The position numbers and the translations under genes were made by a program. From NCBI GenBank assembly GCA_946479055.1, contig CAMLEX010000015.1, forward strand, positions 1 through 16,537: a stretch of 16,537 bases of DNA, written 5' to 3'. Source of the DNA: an uncultured Bacteroidota bacterium. GTDB taxonomy: Bacteria > Bacteroidota > Bacteroidia > Chitinophagales > Chitinophagaceae. This document shows positions 14,795 to 16,537 of the stretch, piece by piece; within the stretch, counting starts at the first letter, position 1; every line of letters starts with the position of its first letter. The notes under the pieces were generated by a model, which was not told the DNA's origin, ran no database searches, and was given only the letters and a program-made list of their open reading frames with translations.

Positions 14795-14891
14795 GTTGTG
14801 ATTTGCTTTTAAATTCTCATGTGGCTTAGCTCTTTTACAACTATTTCTTAAAGAATACCTGGCGCCGGTAGTTGTGATTTGCTTTCAAATT
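14795..14891 (+). CRISPR. possible one-spacer relic of a type II-C-like CRISPR array
   Basis: GTTGTGATTTGCTTTTAAAT begins at 14795 and recurs at 14871 with one difference (T to C). The first unit fits a 47-base repeat ending ACAAC at 14841, complementary to its GTTGT start, as CRISPR repeats often are. A 29-base spacer (14842-14870) follows, then a second repeat that keeps only its first ~21 bases. The size (47 + 29) and the start GTTGTGATTTGCTTTC agree with type II-C repeats of Bacteroidota as I remember them. No cas genes are present. A simple chance duplication is possible, since only two units exist. Confidence 0.45.
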
Positions 14892-14898
14892 TATCAGG

Positions 14899-14921
14899 AA
14901 AAAAACCGGGCTCTTGCCCGG
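14899..14921 (-). terminator. minus-strand rho-independent terminator
   Basis: CCGGGC (14906-14911), TCTT, GCCCGG (14916-14921): a perfect 6-base GC stem with a four-base loop, followed on the minus strand by seven T (14905-14899). It has the classic terminator form, but no minus-strand gene is visible to its right for more than 1 kb. Confidence 0.7.
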
Positions 14922-15068
14922 CATGGATGGTGTTGGACGGCAATGAATGAAACTTTTTATGCCTTTCTTTCAAGCTTTTACAAAGAGGTTATAACAATTA
15001 ATTTGGCCTTTCTTTCACAACGAATTTATAGAAAGCATAAAATATAGCTTTATCCCCGTGCCCGGCAT

Positions 15069-15092
15069 ATACCCATGAATGGGTATTTTTTT
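15069..15092 (+). terminator. plus-strand rho-independent terminator
   Basis: ATACCCA (15069-15075), TGAA, TGGGTAT (15080-15086), continuing into seven T (15086-15092, the first being paired). It could end the GT32 transcript, or a short RNA starting in the interval upstream. Confidence 0.65.
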
Positions 15093-15280
15093 GTACTTGT
15101 TGTTTATTTTTATGTTGAAGGCGTATGCAACATATACTCATTGGCCCCGGAAAAGGGTACAGAGATATCAGGGTATGGTTGTTGTTGAAAAATAACTGTA
15201 TGGTCTTGTATGGATCTCGAACACATATCCTTTCTGTCCATTCAGACTAATAAAATTGAAAATTGAGCAAAAAAGAAATT

Positions 15281-16537
15281 ATGGATTTTAAAGACGCTAC
15301 GATACCAGAAATCGATGAAATAATGCAACAGGCCTGGAAGGCTTTTCATGTTTACCGGAAGCTATCATTGAAACAACGGGCCCATTTTATGCGGACAATT
15401 GCTAAAAAACTGGAAGCTACTGGTGATGAATTGATACAAACGGCTATGAGCGAAACCAATCTGGCAGAAGCAAGATTGAGAAGTGAAAAAGCCAGGACCA
15501 TTTTTCAATTAAACTCATACGCCGATGCTTGTGAAAAAGGGGATTGGGTGGAAGCCAGGATTGATACAGCAATAGCGGATAGAAATCCCCCTAAACCGGA
15601 TATCAGGAAAATGTTGGTACCGCTTGGTCCTGTTGTAGTTTTTGGAGCCAGTAATTTCCCGTTTGCTTATTCCACTGCTGGTGGAGATACCGCTTGTGCT
15701 TTCGCTGCCGGTTGCCCTGTGATAGTTAAAGCCCATCCTGCTCATGCTCAAACAAGTGAGTTGGTTGCGCAAGCGATTTTGAAAGCTGCTGCAGAATGCA
15801 ATGTTCCCGAAGGAATATTTGCGCATGTTCATGGTGCAGAGTTTGAACCGGGTAAAGCATTGATAGAGCATCCTCTTACCAAAGCCGTGGGGTTCACAGG
15901 TTCTTACCTGGGCGGTAAGCAATTATTTGATTGGGCCAACCACCGGTCGAGACCTATCCCGGTTTTTGCGGAAATGGGAAGCGTTAATCCTGTTTTTATT
16001 TTACCAGAAAAATTGAACGGGTCTGTAAGTGAAATGGCAAAAATGTATGCTTCATCCATTACATTGGGTGTTGGGCAGTTTTGCACCAACCCTGGATTGA
16101 TCATTGGCATCGATAGCGAAGACTTACATGCTTTCATATACAAATTAGGAGAAGATATCAAAGAGGTTTCTCCGGGATTGATGTTGCATCCCGGTATTTT
16201 TAAAAGTTATGTAGAAAAAAGGGGGACTGCTTTAGGGCAGGAAGGAGTGGAAACAATAGCCGTATCTGCTACCGATCCGCAATTGAATGAAGGTGCGCCC
16301 ACCATCGCGTCCACAACCGGGGAAGCATTTTTAAATAATCCTGTTTTGCACCAGGAAGTATTTGGACCTTATTCACTGGTTGTTCGTTGCAAAGATGCAA
16401 CAGAAATGCTGGAAGTAACTAAACACCTGGAGGGACAATTAACAGCTACACTGATGGCAACCACCAACGATATGAATTATTACCCCGAACTTATTGAAGA
16501 GATAAAGAATATTTGCGGGAGATTTATTTTAAATAAT
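15281..16537 (+). CDS. aldehyde dehydrogenase, 2,5-dioxovalerate (alpha-ketoglutaric semialdehyde) type (3' partial)
   Basis: Begins MDFKDATIPEIDEIMQQAWK and stays open to the right edge (419 codons). It probably oxidises 2,5-dioxovalerate to 2-oxoglutarate with NAD(P), the last step in catabolism of hydroxyproline, pentoses or hexarates. The family markers are the cofactor loop VVVFGASNFPFAYSTAGGD, the VKAHPAHAQT segment, the GFTGSYLGG turn, the general-base Glu231 in FAEMGSVNP, and the nucleophile Cys268 in GQFCTNPG. HPAH and SNFPF separate this class from ordinary aldehyde dehydrogenases. Relatives are about 525 residues, so roughly 100 C-terminal residues are missing beyond the window. 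The ATG at 15281 follows an A-rich AAAAAAGAAATT and gives a normal N-terminus. No partner catabolic genes are inside the window. Confidence 0.93.
   Translation, partial: MDFKDATIPEIDEIMQQAWKAFHVYRKLSLKQRAHFMRTIAKKLEATGDELIQTAMSETNLAEARLRSEKARTIFQLNSYADACEKGDWVEARIDTAIADRNPPKPDIRKMLVPLGPVVVFGASNFPFAYSTAGGDTACAFAAGCPVIVKAHPAHAQTSELVAQAILKAAAECNVPEGIFAHVHGAEFEPGKALIEHPLTKAVGFTGSYLGGKQLFDWANHRSRPIPVFAEMGSVNPVFILPEKLNGSVSEMAKMYASSITLGVGQFCTNPGLIIGIDSEDLHAFIYKLGEDIKEVSPGLMLHPGIFKSYVEKRGTALGQEGVETIAVSATDPQLNEGAPTIASTTGEAFLNNPVLHQEVFGPYSLVVRCKDATEMLEVTKHLEGQLTATLMATTNDMNYYPELIEEIKNICGRFILNN

Larger units (their letters stand above)
14792..15280. other. gene-free interval between GT32 and the aldehyde dehydrogenase
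   Basis: This 489-base stretch contains the CRISPR-like repeats (14795-14891), a minus-strand terminator (14899-14921), a plus-strand terminator (15069-15092), and between them a 34-codon open frame (14943-15047). No tRNA, rRNA or known riboswitch was recognised. The stretch from 15093 to 15280 shows nothing definite, and no convincing promoter for the dehydrogenase gene. Confidence 0.6.

Noticed and set aside
14922..15092. A tracrRNA for the CRISPR-like repeats
   Set aside because: CACAAC at 15015-15020 can pair with the GTTGTG repeat start, and a terminator follows, but pairing stops after about 7 bases on either strand. A real anti-repeat should pair over a much longer stretch.
15515..16161. 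Minus-strand frames of 135 and 85 codons at the right end
   Set aside because: They are shadows of the aldehyde dehydrogenase, whose frame is open on the plus strand and carries the catalytic Glu and Cys motifs.

Overview
The window looks like chromosomal DNA from a Bacteroidota bacterium, most likely of the Chitinophagaceae type. The reasons are moderate GC, start codons mostly without Shine-Dalgarno sequences, several TAnnTTTG promoter elements just upstream of genes, and the gene order rpmB-rpmG-DUF4295-ftsY followed by rimO, which I know from that phylum. The phylum is inferred from these features; no search was run.

Layout, left to right. (1) 1-649: 3' end of a gene entering from the left, with a possible glutamine-amidotransferase-like fold. 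(2) 661-1815, minus strand: a DUF2279 envelope protein whose signal-peptide codons appear to be split by a small repeat element. (3) 1913-4815: phospho-sugar mutase, a small lipoprotein and protein-L-isoaspartate methyltransferase, all on the plus strand, with a perfect-palindrome terminator after the mutase. (4) 4930-6333, minus: dihydrolipoyl dehydrogenase. (5) 6334-6926: a gene-free stretch with repeat remnants that ends in the ribosomal-protein promoter. (6) 6927-8770: L28, L33, a 56-residue DUF4295 protein and FtsY. (7) 8792-10551, minus: a two-gene ABC exporter lying between ftsY and rimO. (8) 10634-11944: RimO. (9) 12116-14004: a DUF1080 (3-keto-glycoside hydrolase type) protein and a Tat-exported Gfo/Idh/MocA oxidoreductase, with a probably broken small gene between them. 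(10) 14102-14791: a GT32 glycosyltransferase. (11) 14792-15280: a gene-free stretch with what looks like a one-spacer relic of a type II-C CRISPR array plus two opposed terminators. (12) 15281-end: an aldehyde dehydrogenase of the 2,5-dioxovalerate class, cut by the window edge.

Most genes are housekeeping. Functional links: L28, L33, DUF4295, FtsY and RimO all serve the ribosome or its membrane targeting. The DUF1080 protein and the GFOR-like oxidoreductase probably cooperate in periplasmic oxidation and cleavage of glycosides.

No complete new system is visible. The most notable observations are the repeat-split signal peptide, the CRISPR-like relic without cas genes, the frameshifted small gene overlapping a Tat signal sequence, and a long hairpin inside the ribosomal-protein operon.
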